A DNA stretch of 34,655 nucleotides from Desulfobacca acetoxidans (GTDB taxonomy: Bacteria; Desulfobacterota; Desulfobaccia; Desulfobaccales; 0-14-0-80-60-11). A model generated the notes under the pieces. That model saw nothing but the letters and a program-made list of their open reading frames with translations, had not been told where the DNA came from and ran no database searches. Position numbers and translations under genes: made by a program. Where the stretch lies: NCBI GenBank assembly GCA_020722205.1, contig DYLF01000020.1, positions 1 to 34,655 on the forward strand. Reading direction: 5' to 3'. This document shows positions 33,607 to 34,655 of this stretch, piece after piece. How positions within the stretch are numbered: position 1 is the first letter of the stretch; each line of letters begins with the position of its first letter.

Positions 33607-33628
33607 GAAACAAATTTGTCTTTCTGAG
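33607..33628 (-). terminator. AT-rich inverted repeat downstream of tsaD
   Basis: CAGAAACAAA (33607-33616) and TTTGTCTTTCTG form a dyad with one small bulge. It lies about 115 bases beyond the tsaD stop and before pncB, in AT-rich DNA. It could be a terminator for tsaD or an operator for pncB. Confidence 0.3.
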
Positions 33629-33741
33629 GCCGAAAACAACTATTAAATAATTATTTAGATATGTTAGCCCATTCTGCAGTAACAATAAATACTTTTCCAA
33701 AACCCAGTCTTCAACCGTCCACGGTTTCTGGCTCACGCTCC

Positions 33742-34655
33742 TTAGTCGCGGGAAAAAACATCGGCACCCAATGCCAACCGGCGGCCAGCCCGCCAGTGCT
33801 GGAAACCCAACGCAGCCACCATGGCAGCGTTGTCGGTGCACAAAGAAGGCGGCGGCAGGAATAATTGCGTACCGTCCGCGGCCGCCTTTTCGGCCAGCAC
33901 TTGGCGGAGGCGGGTATTGGCCGCCACTCCGCCGCACACCACCAGACGTCGGTAACCGGTCATCGCCATCGCCAGCCAAGCCCGGCTCACCAGGCTCTCC
34001 ACCACCGCCTCCTGAAAACTGGCGGCGACATCGGCCCGACTGCCTTCCTCCTGCAAAATCTCCGGGTGTTTCTTTAAAAGATAGGCCACTGCGGTCTTGA
34101 GACCGCTGAAACTGAAAGTGAGGGGCTCCTCGGCGATTCGGGGCCGGGGCAGGGGGAAAGCCGTCCTACGGCCCTTAACCGCCAACCGCTCGATGGCCAC
34201 GCCCCCCGGATAGCCCAACCCCATGATCTTGGCCACCTTGTCAAAGGCCTCGCCGGCCGCGTCATCCCGGCTCCGGGAGAGCAGAGTCATGTTCTCAAAG
34301 CCCTCCACCCGGTAGAGATTGGTGTGGCCTCCCGACACCACCAAGGCCACAAAAGGAAACTTTGGCGGCCTCTCGGTCAAAAAGATGGCGGCGATGTGCG
34401 CTTCCAAGTGGTGCACTCCCACTAAGGGCACCTTTAAGACCAACGCCAGGGACTTGGCCACCGCCATGCCGATGACCAAAGCGCCGATGAGCCCTGGCCC
34501 CTGGGTGGCCGCCAGACCGTCCAGCTCCCTGAGGGAGAGACCGGCCTGGGCCAAGGCCGCCTGGGTGACCGGCAAAATATTCTCCAGGTGACGGCGGGCC
34601 GCCAGCTCCGGCACCACTCCGCCATATTGGGCGTGCAGTTCGAACTGGGTGGCCA
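33742..34655 (-). CDS. tsaD: tRNA N6-adenosine threonylcarbamoyltransferase, partial (5' end beyond the window)
   Basis: This is the C-terminal part, about 304 codons, of TsaD (Kae1/YgjD), which transfers threonylcarbamoyl to A37 of ANN-decoding tRNAs. Translation runs in frame to the window's right edge: residues QFELHAQYGGVVPELA precede the HxxxH metal-binding motif VGVHHLEAHIAAI. Then come VSGGHTNLY, GEAFDKVAKIMGLGYPGG, FSFSGLKTA, VVCGGVAANTRLR and the last active-site Asp in CTDNAAMVA. The stop is at 33742. The missing part should be about 40-50 N-terminal residues. An internal GTG at 34617 is not the start. Confidence 0.95.
   Translation of the reverse strand, partial: ATQFELHAQYGGVVPELAARRHLENILPVTQAALAQAGLSLRELDGLAATQGPGLIGALVIGMAVAKSLALVLKVPLVGVHHLEAHIAAIFLTERPPKFPFVALVVSGGHTNLYRVEGFENMTLLSRSRDDAAGEAFDKVAKIMGLGYPGGVAIERLAVKGRRTAFPLPRPRIAEEPLTFSFSGLKTAVAYLLKKHPEILQEEGSRADVAASFQEAVVESLVSRAWLAMAMTGYRRLVVCGGVAANTRLRQVLAEKAAADGTQLFLPPPSLCTDNAAMVAALGFQHWRAGRRLALGADVFSRD

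Noticed and set aside
1-34655. CRISPR array, tRNA, rRNA or prophage
   Set aside because: No regularly spaced repeats, no cloverleaf-like sequence with a T-arm, no rRNA core and no phage structural gene was seen on reading both strands.

Overview
The window is a piece of a GC-rich Gram-negative chromosome. An LpxL/HtrB-type acyltransferase, ferredoxin-rich redox enzymes, MvhD and MetV homologues, an archaeal-type phosphoglycerate mutase and a modular glutamate synthase together suggest an anaerobic Desulfobacterota (former Deltaproteobacteria; Desulfobacca- or Syntrophobacter-like). That placement is inference from gene content; no rRNA or other marker was compared. I see no rRNA, tRNA, CRISPR array or prophage.

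Layout. 1-991: a decayed IS4-family transposase abutting the 3' stump of a pyruvate,water-dikinase-like gene. 1278-3239: an acyl-CoA dehydrogenase and an ETF beta subunit with no alpha subunit beside it. 3419-10054: apgM, livH and livM, then a Ktr/Trk-type K+ channel pair (trkH, trkA), then livG. This is a branched-chain amino-acid ABC transporter split by a potassium uptake pair, with no livF or livK in view. 10379-18923: a nitrogen-assimilation block. It holds glutamine synthetase (type I-alpha) behind a sigma-54-type promoter, an MvhD-like iron-sulfur protein, a MetV-like protein, a divergent glutamate-synthase-like flavodoxin-fold/ferredoxin protein, a canonical GltB central-domain protein with two [4Fe-4S] motifs, and a fused glutaminase plus GXGXG protein. 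19138-21855 (-): a hybrid histidine kinase. 22197-28248: LpxL-like acyltransferase, aminotransferase, ParB-like protein, YyaL/DUF255 protein, half-size GDT1 transporter. 28357-34655 (all -): metallo-hydrolase, DUF1786 protein, nucleoside phosphorylase, DedA protein, nicotinate phosphoribosyltransferase and the 3' part of tsaD, which runs off the right edge.

The most interesting unit is 10325-18923. GS makes glutamine, and the modular GOGAT would turn glutamine plus 2-oxoglutarate into glutamate. No GltD-type NAD(P)H subunit is encoded here; an MvhD/MetV pair stands in its place. In acetogens and methanogens these proteins pass electrons between Hdr-type flavoproteins and partner enzymes, so this could be an unusual electron-input module for glutamate synthase. 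This is a hypothesis from gene order and motifs only.

Intergenic DNA carries several clear inverted repeats, a sigma-54 promoter, a strong sigma-70-like promoter in front of livG, and small dispersed GC-rich repeats.
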